A stretch of 64,000 nucleotides of DNA from Patiria miniata (GCF_015706575.1 NW_024037062.1:4832811-4896810); one strand, 5' to 3'. Shown: positions 1 through 11,105, numbered from the stretch's first letter. Notes: generated by a model from the letters alone, not told the origin. Translations and numbers: made by a program.

Positions 1-916
1 ACAAACGATTTAAATGACTTGTAAACGAACCTGTTTCATTAAGGCATTTTTTTAAAATTCGTATACGGTACATTCGCCGTTTACAAAATTTATTCTGCTG
101 AATTTTACTTTGATATGTTATTTATTCCTGACATTCTTTTGTTGGCTTATAAAATTATTGATATGTACCCTTGTTTTTCTTTGCATGTAAACATTTTGCT
201 TGATTGACACTTAGTGTCTGAACATTAGGCCTACTGTGTTATAGGTCCCATGCCTATATACAAGCTGTGTTTTCTTATGGATTCCTCTACAATTTTTGCT
301 TGGACATGTACATGTACACCCTTACATACTGATTTGTGAACACTGGAAATAAATGAAAAGAACTGACTTCTATAACGAAACATATAAGGTAAGTTCATGT
401 TGCAGTATCCACTGACTACTCGATGTCCTTTCCTCTTTCCTTTCACTTTTACCTTGTGTCTGCTTTTAATTTATTTTGTTGTAGAATTTTAAGCTAACGT
501 TTGTAAGACGGGTTCGATTTTCACGGTCGGTTTTTTTTTATCACGTATAAAAAGTAAAAGTATCTTGCTAAGGCACTTTGAAAGCGGCGGGCCCGGCTCA
601 CCATACGAGTGCCCGTATTATTATTACATAGTCTAGGGACGGTAGCTGACTATGAGCACGACTTGTGTGGAGCATGTTGGTATAGTTTATTTTTAAGACT
701 GCGGGGCGAGTTTCGGTCTCGCGCGAGTGACTCTTGAGCTTTGTTTGTTCACCAGTTTCTTTGCAGAGGATCAAATCATTGGTTTCACCGTGGAGGAGTT
801 GCGAACAGTATGCGCTGCACCCGTCGTGAAACATAGGTACTGTTCGCAGAGTCCTCCGTTACGTAAGTTTTTGTTCAAAAGGTATAGTAATTGTAATGTA
901 ATGGAAGCCTTTGCCC
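1..916. other. AT-rich non-coding stretch
   Basis: No exon-like, RNA-like or repeat structure was recognised. Short open frames here have no family resemblance and no flanking splice signals. One TAGGCCTA octamer lies at 226-233. Confidence 0.5.
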
Positions 917-975
917 GTTCAACTTCTGCGCTTTTGTTCCAATATCGTGATACAAGAGCGAATGGGGCATATACC
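917..975 (+). repeat. dispersed 60-bp repeat, copy 1
   Basis: This segment is about 88 percent identical by eye to 2401-2460, sharing the core CTTTTGTTCCAA and GAGCGAATGGGGCA. The sequence just upstream (CCGTTACGTAA at about 858) also has a partner at about 2367. The pair is probably the remains of one interspersed element. Open frames that read through both copies are a consequence of the duplication, not evidence for a gene. Confidence 0.6.
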
Positions 976-2400
976 GGCTTTTATTAACCTGTGCTTGGGC
1001 GGTGTATGCCTGTTAACTCAGTGTCTGCATGTCGCCCAAAAGACCTATAAGACATAATGACGTCACGCTTTGTTTACATGTGCGCTTTGCTATGGCCGGG
1101 AGCCAAAGTTGAATCGGATGTAGGATATGAATCTGATGAAATTAATACTACAGCAACAAAATTAATTAGAATGTGTTATTTACGCTCCCTATCAATGCTG
1201 TTATTTTAGGGTGTCTTAAAAACACATATTGCAAGTTCCGTCGATGGGAGCAGCTAAAAAAAAGTCATTTACGTGACATCTTTGGACGTGTTTGGACAAT
1301 GTATTTCTCCCTTTTTATCCCCCTGGCTGTAAGCCGGAGGGAGATATTGCGATAGGGATGTGTTGCACGGTACCCTCTCCGGGATACATGTGAATTGAGG
1401 TGTGTTGATGTGTTGCAAATTGAAGTATTTTGTGTAGGCCTAAGGGATATTAAGTCAAATTTCTGCTCAGGAAATTCATTCTGGTTAAAATAGGAGCATT
1501 TTGAAAGTATACTTTTAAACTCGAAAACTTTAGTACACGACAACAAAGAAATGACTCCACACGGAAACAAATTCTCGAATGTATTCCTTCTGTGTGTATT
1601 TCTTTAGGTATGTATGTCTGTATATATGCTTGCGTTTGTTTATGGTGTAAATCGAGGACAAACACGTGCAACATCATCGGTGAATCGAGGACAGGAACCA
1701 AATCAAGGACCCCTCTGTTGGAAAACGTGTACAAAACCAATGAGAGCTGTTGCGAAAAAGTTAGTATACAAACAAAAAGGTAAAGGGAAGAGGAACAAAA
1801 GGAAATCATCGATTTCCACCATAAACAAACGTGGGTGTCTGCAGTTGTGTTATTTTTTGGTTAGATTAGCTCTTGTCAGCACGATAACTTGAGAAATGCT
1901 TTACTTAGGAACTTGAAATTTGGTTTGTGGGTTGTTCTTTGTAGTCTCAAGAAGCCTATTGCTTTTGGGGCCGACAGGTCAAAGGTTAAAGTCACTATTG
2001 CTAAAACAATAGAAATCTTCCATTTTGGTTAGGGACACTGACTTTATAAAAAAAAAGCTGCCAGCATGCCAGGGGATTGCGCAAGTCTCACTTGCAGTAT
2101 TTGGGGACTTCCTTTGTTCTCGTGTACAAATTTTTTTTCCAACCCACCTTGGAAATTCCTAGTTTTTGAGTAAAATCCATATATCTATTTCGTGAAAAAC
2201 TTGTGGGGTACCAAAACGGTACCCCGCATGTCGGTGGGCATTCCTTATGGGGTACCTCCCATTGTTCCGGTACTCCATAAGGCAGTGTTTATACGTTCAC
2301 AATGGTTCACCATGGAAACGTTACTTGATACTTTCTTTTACTTTTAGGTGCAACGCACTTCTCCTGCCGTTGCGTAACTTTTTTGAACGCGAAGTCGCCA
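976..2400. other. Non-coding stretch without recognised genes
   Basis: No gene is supported. It contains a TGACGTCA palindrome at 1058-1065, a TAGGCCTA octamer at 1435-1442 and a small perfect hairpin at 2205-2225 (GGGGTACC, five-base loop, GGTACCCC). Confidence 0.5.
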
Positions 2401-2460
2401 GTTCAGCTTCTCCGCTTTTGTTCCAACATCGCGATACAAAGAGCGAATGGGGCACACACC
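2401..2460 (+). repeat. dispersed 60-bp repeat, copy 2
   Basis: Second copy of the repeat at 917-975, same orientation, with one extra base in the ATACAAAGAGCG stretch. It is followed by ATCAACCTGTAT, which resembles ATTAACCTGTGC after copy 1, so the homology extends weakly about 30 bases further. Confidence 0.6.
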
Positions 2461-3339
2461 ACTTTACCCGATCAACCTGTATTTAGATGGTATTCGGGTC
2501 TGTTGCATCGGAAGCGAGATACAGTATTGAAACTAAAACAGAAACGCCCCAGCATGTACACTCTTTCCAAGCCCCTTCTAAATTACCCAACAACCTACTG
2601 TTCATAAACTGGGCAGGGATGTGATAGGTTCATAGCTTCCGCAAGAGCTTATACAAAAAAATTGTACCAAAATATGATGAACTTTTTATGTCCTGAAACA
2701 AAAATTCCCCAGTTAATCACAGCTGTGTGTAGACCCTAAAGCACGAATCAATTACTTCCATCGCATAATTATAGGGAGTTAAAAAAACCCTCAAGATTTA
2801 TAAAATGAAATAGGCCTGCATGCATTTGGAACTTGCTAAAATTTTACTTAATGAGAAAAAAAATCGGTTAAAACCAATTGGCTCTGTCATCAAGATGCCA
2901 CAGGTGACTATGGACAATCATATGTAAAAACGTTGGGCAAAATGGATTGTAGACCAATGTTGGTCCAAACATTCAACAGGTTAAATTTACTCTTGTGCAA
3001 ATTCTTCCCGAGAGTTGGGGGGGGGGGGGGCCAAAAGGAAATCACCAAATCCATTTCTTTCTTTAAAAACAAAAACAAACGCAGCCACAAAAGAAGAATA
3101 GTGTGAGAGAGGGGCGGTTCCTCCATCCAGTACAATCTTGTTTATAAGAGATACTAAAAGAAAAACATGCGGGCTTGTTAAAATTAAGAGTCTGTTTCAG
3201 TAGCCCAACTGGAAAAATGTTAAGGGCGAATTTCTTTTTGAAGAAAACCTTTTCGTTTTTACTGTACCTTATAGGCCTAAAGCCTCGACAATGAAAAAAA
3301 TAATGAGATAAAGAAAAACAAAACGTTATGTGGTGTTGA
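2461..3339. other. Non-coding stretch with a G run
   Basis: AT-rich sequence with no recognisable exon or RNA. A run of about 14 G residues lies near 3018-3031 and a TAGGCCTA octamer at 3272-3279. Confidence 0.5.
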
Positions 3340-3602
3340 CCAAGCATTCAGGGGTCGCGATTGGTTACCAACTCCCATATAGGGCTCTTCCTGGGTCTCG
3401 GATTCCCCGGCCCACCACACCTCCTTCCCTGTCCATCCATGTAACCCCGGAGAGCCAAGCACCGTTAAGGGAGGAAACGAGGCGACACCCCATGCCTTGC
3501 TGCCGAGACAGCAAAAGAGCCCCGTACCTATGAGTAGATGCATTACCTGGACTTCGCAGACAGTCCCAGCCGGTGACTTAACTGATTGAGCTAAGGTCGG
3601 TT
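3340..3602 (-). repeat. Possible tRNA-derived SINE remnant
   Basis: Read on the minus strand, the piece from 3602 downward begins CCGACCTTAGCTCAATCAG, which fits a Pol III box A (TAGCTCAATCAG) near the 5' end of a tRNA-derived SINE. The matching box B is poor, so this is a degraded copy at best. It could be chance; the second tRNA-like piece just downstream makes a SINE cluster more plausible. Confidence 0.35.
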
Positions 3603-3670
3603 GGTATTTGACGACGGAAAATTAAGACTCTTGAAGTAAATGATTGAGCGCGTGTATTGAAAACAAAAAC

Positions 3671-3747
3671 AATGCACCACGGTCCGTTTCGAACCCCGGA
3701 CCCCGCGGTCTGTGGACGGTGACTCGTACCACTATGCTATTGTACAT
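3671..3747 (-). repeat. tRNA-like sequence (SINE head or tRNA pseudogene)
   Basis: On the minus strand a box A (TAGCATAGTGG, about 3739-3729) is followed after about 30 bases by a box B (GGGGTTCGAAAC, about 3697-3686) and an acceptor-like end CGGACCGTGGTGCA. The arms do not all pair into a regular cloverleaf, so this is not called as a working tRNA gene. A related box A lies on the plus strand at about 21796, which suggests a dispersed tRNA-derived family. Confidence 0.5.
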
Positions 3748-3870
3748 ACAGTCTTCATACTCGGAGTCTTAATATAAAGTTGGAACCACTTAGAGGATTG
3801 TCAGCTCCAGTCTGCGCTTTGCCTTCATACATGCATTGCAAAAAAAAACCCATCTAAACTTCTTAACTCC

Positions 3871-4129
3871 GCAAGAAGGCGCTATCACGACCAACCAATA
3901 TCGCCCACGGAATTGTCAAAACAACGTCTAGGGAATCCGCTGAAATCTCCCCCCCCCCCCAAAAATGGAGGAAACTAATGCGCATGCGACTACAGATAAC
4001 AAAAGAGCTGCCCAGTGAAGTTGCACAGAGGTGCGCGCGCATTACACAACCAATACGAGTTTCCCTAGACGTTGTTAGTTCTGACAAGTCCGTGGGCGAT
4101 ATTGGTTAGTCGTGATAACACCCTTTCGC
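3871..4129. mobile_element. MITE with about 64-bp terminal inverted repeats
   Basis: The left end (3871-3935) and the right end (4064-4129) are inverted copies sharing TATCACGAC, CCAATATCGCCCACGGA and ACGTCTAGGGAA. The 130-bp centre has a C run and no coding capacity. The size and structure fit a non-autonomous DNA transposon. The superfamily cannot be assigned because no clean target duplication was seen. Confidence 0.7.
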
Positions 4130-4158
4130 AGCGGCGGGTTGTCGCGGCCCCGGGTTAT

Positions 4159-5056
4159 CAATCCCGGGACTTACCGTTATTTCGTTTTACCGTTTTGCAT
4201 TTCCTCAAAACAAAAACAGTAAACAAACCATTGACCGTTTTGTCGTTTTACAGTTTTGTAAAACGGACAAACGGTATTAAGATAAATACGGTTTCTCTGT
4301 TTTATAAGTTTAATAAAATTCATTACAGCATAACGATCAATGATTTTTGTGTTACAGTTTTACACAAATAACTTTGAAAAACAGCAAAACGGTCAGTATT
4401 GAATACAGACTGATTTTTTTTTTAATTTCAGTGTCATAGTGAGCAGTCCGTGGTGCATTTTGTGGTGCTTGGGCAAGGGGGATGGAGGGGGACCATGCTT
4501 TACATGAAAAAGTGTTACCTCGGCATAATGCGTGGTGTGATTCCTGGCGTGACCCTGACCCCCTTCTCACGCGATTCAGTTGCAGATATTTGAAGGAAAT
4601 TGGAGTTCGGCGCGGCTTTTCATTAGCCAGTTCGAAAACTATGTCGTGAGAACGAAATGTGAGGAGGGTAATTTGGGTCCCAGGCAATGACTCGATTCCA
4701 TGAGGACGCATCAACATTCCTAGGTGCATTGCTTAATTGCCGAACCTAAATCAAAAATGACCGTTTTTCATTGTCATGTTCTTGTAAAACAACACTCTGA
4801 AATGAAGCAACTAACCGTTTATCGCTTTCAACAATCAAGAACAACAACAAAAAGGTCACTGTTTTTTGTGACCTAATACCGTTTGACCGTTTTACACAAC
4901 TGTAAAACGACAAAACGGTCAATGGTTTAACTGTTTTTGTTTTGAGGAAATGCAAAACGGTAAAACGAAATAACGGTATGTCCCGGGATTGTTTACTATT
5001 TTTGTTTTTGAGGAAATCCAAAACGGTAAAACGAAATAACGGTATGTCCCGGGATT
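4159..5056. mobile_element. Foldback-type element rich in ACCGTTTT motifs
   Basis: The ends are inverted copies beginning AATCCCGGGAC and continuing TACCGTTATTTCG. The outer 110 bases (4159-4270 and 4880-4990) match well and the inner arms (to 4396 and from 4757) more weakly. Both arms are built of short CCGTTTT / AAAACGG repeats. The last 66 bases of the right arm are duplicated in tandem (4922-4990 and 4991-5056). No transposase is encoded. This is a foldback or Tc-like non-autonomous element; the superfamily is unknown. Confidence 0.65.
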
Positions 5057-5482
5057 CATGTGGGTGTCATAATGGAAAAAACCTGGGCAAGCCCGTGTGG
5101 GCAAAATACGGGATGGCCCGTATTGGTGTCATAATACTGGGCAACTCCATGTAGGCAGAATACAGACTGACCCATATGGGGTAAATGGTAAAAACCGGGT
5201 GTGTGGGCAAAATACGGGCTGGCCCATGGGTGTCATTAGGGAAAAAGCTGGGCAAACCCATGTTCGCGCTGGCCTATAAGGGTATCACATGGGAAAACCG
5301 TGGGCAGAACCAAGTGGACAGAACACCGCCTGGCCCATTATGGGTGTCATAATGGGGAAAAGCGGCAATCCAATATGGGTTAAATACGGGTGGGCTCATG
5401 TGGGTGTCACATGGGAAAAACCTGGGCAGGCTTATGTGGGCAGAATATGGGCCGGCCCATATGGGTGTTACATGGGGAAAAG
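5057..5482 (+). repeat. CCCATATGGG-type tandem repeats, array 1
   Basis: Irregular tandem units of about 60-70 bases carry recurring GGGCA...CCCATRTGGGTGTCA and ATGGGAAAA blocks. The unit contains near-palindromic CCCATATGGG. Open frames on both strands here simply follow the repeat. A related motif set forms a second array at 6296-6609. Confidence 0.7.
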
Positions 5483-5490
5483 CTGTTCTA

Positions 5491-5790
5491 AGTTTGAACT
5501 TCCGGTCGAGCCGGAAGTAAATGTCGAAGGAGGTCATGTACAGTTTGCAAATGTTGATCTATGAATGTAGCATCGCATTGCAAAGTATGAACACGATTGG
5601 TGATATTGTTGAACAGTTATAAGAGAAATAATTGATCATATTTTGAACATCCGGTAGAGCCGGAAGTTAAGGTCAAACGAGGTTGTGCACACTGCCAAGT
5701 TGTTGTTCAGTGAATTGTCTATGGAATGGGAAAGTATTCACAAGATCGACGGTGTTTATAGTCAAGAGTTATAAGCTAAAGAAGTTGTTT
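5491..5790 (+). repeat. Two-copy 150-bp tandem duplication
   Basis: Units 5491-5640 and 5641-5790 align through TTTGAAC, TCCGG, GAGCCGGAAGT, GGTC, GAGGT and CAGTTATAAG / GAGTTATAAG. Each unit starts with a small inverted repeat (CTTCCGG...CCGGAAG). The two copies are clearly diverged, so the duplication is old. Confidence 0.65.
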
Positions 5791-6295
5791 AGAAAATGTC
5801 TTGTTGGTCATTAAGAGTTGGTATGCAAATAGTCATGAATATTTATACATAACTGAGCATGCTCACTTGCGAAACAAAGCTGTGGGAGGAGCTTGAAAAT
5901 TTGCTAACTGTGATTTAGAAAATGGAAATTATTGGGCATATATATAGGAAGTGTGCACACAAAAGATGTAATTAGAAAGGACAGAGAGGGAGGGATGATT
6001 ATGGTGGATGTGATTACGGATATAGGGGATGTGATTACGGGTATATTATGGTTGTAGATGATATTTGGGAGGATTAAGGGATTAATTAGGAGAAGTAAAG
6101 TTGGAAAGTTGGACGGAGCATTATGAGATGTATTAGCGAGGAATGTGACTAGGGAATGTAAGTGATTTAATGGAAATATAAGGTGATTTGGACATTATGG
6201 TGGGTGAGAATATAATAAGGTAAGATTCAGGATTAAGATTAGGATTAATATATTTTGGACAACCCACATTTTTATCCAGATGGGCCCCACAGCTA
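5791..6295. other. Non-coding stretch
   Basis: AT-rich, with a short partial duplication of GGGATGTGATTACGG near 6000-6050. No gene signal. Confidence 0.45.
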
Positions 6296-6609
6296 ACCCA
6301 TATGGGTTATCTGGGCTGGCCCATATGGGTCCCATAAGGATCTTGGGTGCAAAATTATCTGGGGCCCATGGTCCGCCCATATGGGACCCATATCTTGGCC
6401 CAGATGGGACCCATTAAAGCTTCCCCATATTTTACCAAGATGTTTGCCCAGACATAACCCATATGGGTTTATCTGGGCTGGCCCATATGGGTCCCATAAG
6501 AATCTTGGGTGCAAAATTATCTGGGGCCCATATGGTTCCTCCCATATGGGACCCATATCTTGGCCCCGATGGGGCCCATATGCCACCCATATGGGCTTGC
6601 TACCTGGGA
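6296..6609 (+). repeat. CCCATATGGG-type tandem repeats, array 2
   Basis: Two units offset by 161 bases (starting 6296 and 6457) share ACCCATATGGGTT, ATCTGGGCTGGCCC, ATCTTGGGTGCAAAAT and ATCTGGGGCCCAT. Each unit is internally self-complementary because CCCATATGGG recurs in several places. It ends about 45 bases before the first recognised exon of the Myb/SANT-like gene. Confidence 0.7.
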
Positions 6610-6654
6610 TAAGTTTAATTGATGGTAGCCGTAATAACAATTTCCAATTTACAG

Positions 6655-9600
6655 AGAATCCCATAAGAATACGTGTTCGTGTTTTCTGGTGTTCATTCCA
6701 GATGACCCAATTGAAGCATGGGAAAAAGTGGCACAGGAATGCACAAAAGCATTCAACAAGAGAGTGATGCCACGTTCGGCTAGAGAACGATGTCTGCGAC
6801 AACTGTCGTTCTTTATTAAAGAGGACAAAATAAACTTGCAAAGTTAAAGATTGATAGTAACCGCACTGTTAAAAGGGGTGATTAAATTGCGTTTGCATAT
6901 TTGGGTGATGGAATGTTTTATGGCAGATGACACAACATGTACTTGCATAGCAGGATGAAATATTCTAATCTTTAATTAATTTAAATTTCAAATCAAAGTT
7001 AATGACCTTATTAGATTTGTTGAATAATTCTTTTGGCTTTATGCAATTTTGAAAGAATTTTGTAGTTGAAATACTTTGATGCTTTGGTTGGCTAAATAAC
7101 TGAAAGGACACCCACACACAAAATATGAAAGGTGTCAGAAAGTTTTGAAATCGTCCGTTTTATTTTAAAAAATAATGATCAATACATTTAAAATTTAAAA
7201 TTCAATAAAAAGTAGCTCACCAGGGCAGTATTTATAAAATAAACTGATTTCAGATCAGGCACTGATGAACAATATGGAAAGAAGAAAGAACTTCTACAAG
7301 AGTTCAAAAGTCTGAAAGAGACTCGAGAGGATCAAAAGTTATTATTGTTATTTTTGAGTTCCATCCAAGAGGTTGCCAGTTTTGTTATTTTTGAGTTCCA
7401 TCCAAGAGGTTGCCAGTTTTGTTATTTTTGAGTTCCATCCAAGAGGTTGTCAGTTTTGTTATTTATGAGTTCCATCCAAGAGGGTTGTCGGTTTTGTTAT
7501 TTATGAGTTCCATCCAAGACGTTGTCAGTTTTGTTATTTATGAGTTCCATCCAAGAGGTTGGCAGTTTTGTTATTTTTGAGTTCCATCCAAGAGGTTGTC
7601 AGTTTTGTTATTTTTGAGTTCCATCCAAGAGGTTGTCAGTTTTGTTATTTTTGAGTTCCATCCAATAGGTTGTCAGTTTTGTTATTTTTGAGTTCCATCC
7701 AATAGGTTGTCAGTTTTGTTATTTTCGAGTTCCATCCAAGAGGTTGTCAGTTTTGTTATTTTCGAGTTCCATCCAAGAGGTTTTCAGTTTTGTTATTTTC
7801 GAGTTCCATCCAAGAGGTTTTCAGTTTTGTTATTTTTGAGTTCCATCCAAGAGGTTGTCGGTTTTGTTATTTTTGAGTTCCATCCCAGAGGTTGTCAGTT
7901 TTGTTATTTAAGAGTTCCATCCAAGAGGTTGTCGGTTTTGTTATTTATGAGTTCCATCCAAGAGGTTGCCAGTTTTGTTATTTTTGAGTTCCATCTAAGA
8001 GGTTGTCAGTTTTGTTATTTTTGAGTTCCATCCAAGAGGTTTTCAGTTTTGTTATTTTTGAGTTCCATCCCAGAGGTTGTCAGTTTTGTTATTTATGAGT
8101 TCCATCCAAGAGGTTGTCAGTTTTGTTATTTTTGAGTTCCATCCAAGAGGTTGTCAGTTTTGTTATTTTTGAGTTCCATCCCAGAGGTTGTCAGTTTTGT
8201 TATTTATGAGTTCCATCCAAGAGGTTGTCGGTTTTGTTATTTATATGTTCCATCCAAGAGGTTGCCAGTTTTGTTATTTTCGAGTTCCATCCAAGAGGTT
8301 TTCAGTTTTGTTATTTTTGAGTTCCATCCAAGAGGTTGTCGGTTTTGTTATTTTTGAGTTCCATCCCAGAGGTTGTCAGTTTTGTTATTTATGAGTTCCA
8401 TCCAAGAGGTTGTCGGTTTTGTTATTTTTGAGTTCCATCCAAGAGGTTGTCAGTTTTGTTATTTTTGAGTTCCATCCAAGAGGTTGTCAGTTTTGTTATT
8501 TTTGAGTTCCATCCAAGAGGTTGTCAGTTTTGTTATTTTTGAGTTCCATCCAAGAGGTTGTCAGTTTTGTTATTTTTGAGTTCCATCCAAGAGGTTTTCA
8601 GTTTTGTTATTTTTGAGTTCCATCCAAGAGGTTTTCAGTTTTGTTATTTTTGCGTTTCATCTAAGAGGTTGCCAGTTTTGTTATTTTTTGAGTTCCATCC
8701 AAGAGGTTGCCAGTATTTGCTATTTTTGAGGTCTTTCCAAGAGGTTGTCGGTTTTGCTATTTTTGAGTTTGGCATCAATAGCTGAACACCCCACCACTGC
8801 TACCAAACCCTAATGCTGCATGTAAGAGGTTTTTGGGAGGTCATTTTGTGTGTTTATTCAACAATTAAATAAAGAGTTCAGACCAAGATTATGGTTCCAA
8901 TTAAAATATTCTATATTTCTTTTTCGCAAGACAATTTGTATCCTGTCAAGTTTTGTGGCAAAACTTTTATCTTTGTATTTAATTTTTTTATTTGAAACAG
9001 CCACTGGTGATCAAGAAGGGACGACCAGCGAGGGAATTAAGAGTAAGTTTTTGTACACTGGAAGGCCTCAGGTTGATAACATGTTCCTTAATTTTAAATT
9101 TGTTGCAAAGAATACACGATAGCCTTTTACAAAATGTCAAACCACTGACCAATACATTCGTATTGTTACTAAGATAATTATAGCAGGGTTAAATGTCACA
9201 GATGTGTAAAGTAATACCTAAGTAAATATGAATACAAATCTCAATAAAGACACATTTTTACTTCATACGCATCTTTGACATAAAGCATGGAAAAAATAAT
9301 GATAGTGGTTTATGTAGGCTACACTTGGTCTCAAATTGTTGTCAATTAACCTCAGCTACATCCCACCATATGAACATCAACTTTTTAGGAGAATGTTTAG
9401 TGGCCACTCAATGTATTTCATGAAGGTACATGGACTAGCATGCACTAGCATCACAAGGGATCTTTAAGACTGTGTTGTCAGTTTTGCAGAGGGCAATATT
9501 GTCCGGTGGCAAAAAGAGCAAACATGGAAGATAATAAAACATAGTATTTTTTAACAGCCAGTGTCTTGAAGTGAAACAATGTCCCATCAAATCAAGAAGA

Positions 9601-9843
9601 AGAAATAACATTGTTGCGTGTTGTTATTACATTTCAGAACAAAGGATCTCAAGTAGTAGCAAACAGCTTGCAATTATAGAGATTCTTAAGAAGAAACAGC
9701 AGGCGGAAGAAAGATTGAAGGAAAAGCAACTGCAACTGGAAGAGAGGAGGCTGGCTCTAGAGGAGCGGAACGGTGGCGCTATAGAGGAACAAAAAATGAT
9801 GCAGCTAATGAGGCAAGGGAGAACAGGACGGGCAGAATACTAA
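6655..9843 (+). CDS. Myb/SANT-like domain gene, multi-exon, possibly broken
   Basis: Four exon candidates lie in order on the plus strand. Exon A (6655-6843, after an AATTTACAG acceptor) reads PDDPIEAWEKVA, CTKAFNKR and RSARERC, then FFIKEDK, which resembles the trihelix-like Myb/SANT domain found in invertebrate regulators and in Harbinger-transposon accessory proteins. Exon B (7254-7338, acceptor TGATTTCAG) continues with SGTDEQYGKKKELLQEF. Exon C (9001-9042) has a good acceptor (TTTGAAACAG) and donor (GTAAGT). Exon D (9638-9843, acceptor ACATTTCAG) gives a charged coiled coil (KKKQQAEERLKEKQLQLEER) and ends at TAA 9841-9843. C and D join in phase 1. The donor after exon A reads TTAAAG instead of GTAAAG, and the start of exon A changes frame, so the copy may be a pseudogene or a transposon relic. 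The 5' end was not found. The DNA-binding role is inferred from the domain. Confidence 0.42.
7345..8769 (+). repeat. 37-bp minisatellite, about 38 copies
   Basis: The unit contains GAGTTCCATCCAAGAGG followed by TTGTCAGTTTTGTTATTTTT, 37 bases in all, repeated almost without interruption. Common variants are TTGCC, TTTTC and TTGTCGG in the junction and ATTTATGAG for ATTTTTGAG. Because 37 is not a multiple of three, every frame cycles through the same three peptides, which makes long but meaningless open frames. It sits between exons B and C of the Myb/SANT-like gene, starting about seven bases after exon B. Confidence 0.95.
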
Positions 9844-10102
9844 ATAGTGGCATGGTTAGCACATTTTACAATTCTAAACATCACTTATCGTCTTTTAAAG
9901 CTTATGTGCTGTTAAACTGTGTTTCTAAAAAACGAATCAGTTAGTATGTGTATTTAATTGATTGTGAACTGTTTTAATGAGGCAGCTTCCTTTCTTCCCG
10001 TTCTAGTTTATTACCCTTGGGCCTCCGCCTGTTGTTTCCTCTCAAGAATTGATCATTTTGCCCGATATTTCCTGTACAATCAAAAGCTGTTATATAGTGT
10101 CC
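9844..10102. other. Sequence downstream of exon D
   Basis: AT-rich sequence with no further exon. No canonical AATAAA was seen close to the stop codon of the Myb/SANT-like gene. Confidence 0.4.
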
Positions 10103-10246
10103 CTCACGATCAGTGGCTTAGCCACGGGGGGGGGGGGGGGGGAATTATCATTGATCTACATGACACCCCCCCCCATGAAATGTTCCAGCGGCCCCCCCCC
10201 CCCCCCCCCCCACTGAAAAATTCCTGGCTACGCCACTGCTCACGAT
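10103..10246. mobile_element. hAT-type MITE with perfect 8-bp target duplication
   Basis: The 128-bp element (10111-10238) starts CAGTGGCTTAGCCA and ends with the inverted TGGCTACGCCACTG. It is flanked on both sides by CTCACGAT (10103-10110 and 10239-10246). An 8-bp duplication and CAGTGGCGTAGCCA-like ends are standard for the hAT superfamily. The interior is dominated by G and C runs and encodes nothing. Perfect duplication suggests a fairly young insertion. Confidence 0.88.
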
Positions 10247-10297
10247 AAAAACAAAGTCAGGTATTAAATAAATTAAAGGGTCATTTTATAAAGTGTA

Positions 10298-11105
10298 ATG
10301 TACATGTACATAGTAAACAGGGACAGCCAGGATGAACAGGAAAGTGAAAATATAATAAATGAAACTTTACCATTTTTAAAAAAAATTTACAACTCAACAC
10401 TTGGTACTGACTGTAGGTCAGAGATCGAAGGAGAATGGATTATGTTACACCACCCAAAATTCCCAAGATGTGTCCCATCCGTTGTGGTGTTTGCAGTCTA
10501 TAGCCCTCCAGACTCTCAGTATGAAGATCTTTTACGGCATCACATCATCTGTTCAGTGGACAGACTTTTGACTTGTAAACCATGTATTGGGATTGCTCTA
10601 CTTGGTGACTTTAATAAAGTGGACATTAGACCTATTTGTAATGGTAACAGTCTTGTGCAAATTGTGAACAAACTGACCAGACAGGATGCTATCCTAGATC
10701 TTATTATTACCAACTTTTCGGATCAATATCAAAGTCCTACTGTATCCGCTCCTGTCGGTCGGGGTGGTCATAATTGCATCACACGGGTTCCCAAAAATGT
10801 ACCAGCCTACAACAAAATAATGACTAAAGTTATAAGACCTATTGAGGAATCCGGTATTAGGTCCTTTGGTAGATGGGTACAGGCACAGAACTGGGATGAT
10901 ATTTCGAATGCTAACACTTGTCAAGCCAAAGCAGATGCCTTCTATAGTCTGGTTCATTGTGCCATTAAAGATAATTTTCAGCTAAAAATTATCAAGCGTC
11001 ACAACAATGACAAACCCTGGATGACTGATAAAATTAAGGACTTAATTACCCAGACATTTGCTGAAGGCAACCGACATCATTTCGTTGCTAGCCTTGACAA
11101 AGGCT
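10298..11105 (+). mobile_element. LINE fragment: AP-endonuclease domain
   Basis: One open frame encodes the C-terminal half of an apurinic-type endonuclease of a non-LTR retrotransposon (CR1/L2/Jockey group). Recognisable blocks, numbered from 10298, are VVVFAVYSPP (about residues 62-71), LLGDFN (101-106, the Asp-Asn pair of the active site), TRQDAILDLIITN (127-139) and a linker WMTDKIKDL near residue 240 that normally leads into the reverse transcriptase. The terminal SDH triad is replaced by GGH (156-158), so the enzyme would be inactive. The fragment is truncated at both ends, and the frame then runs on by chance into unrelated CG/TA-rich repeats until 11266. Confidence 0.82.

Noticed and set aside
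3671-3747. Functional tRNA gene
   Set aside because: Boxes A and B are present but the cloverleaf arms do not pair well; a SINE or pseudogene fits better.
7345-8769. CRISPR-like array
   Set aside because: Units are contiguous with no unique spacers, and the DNA is eukaryotic.
7707-8785. Several open frames of 68-105 codons with repeated FVIFEFHPRG / SVLLFSSSIQEV peptides
   Set aside because: They are translations of the 37-bp minisatellite; all frames give the same cyclic peptides.
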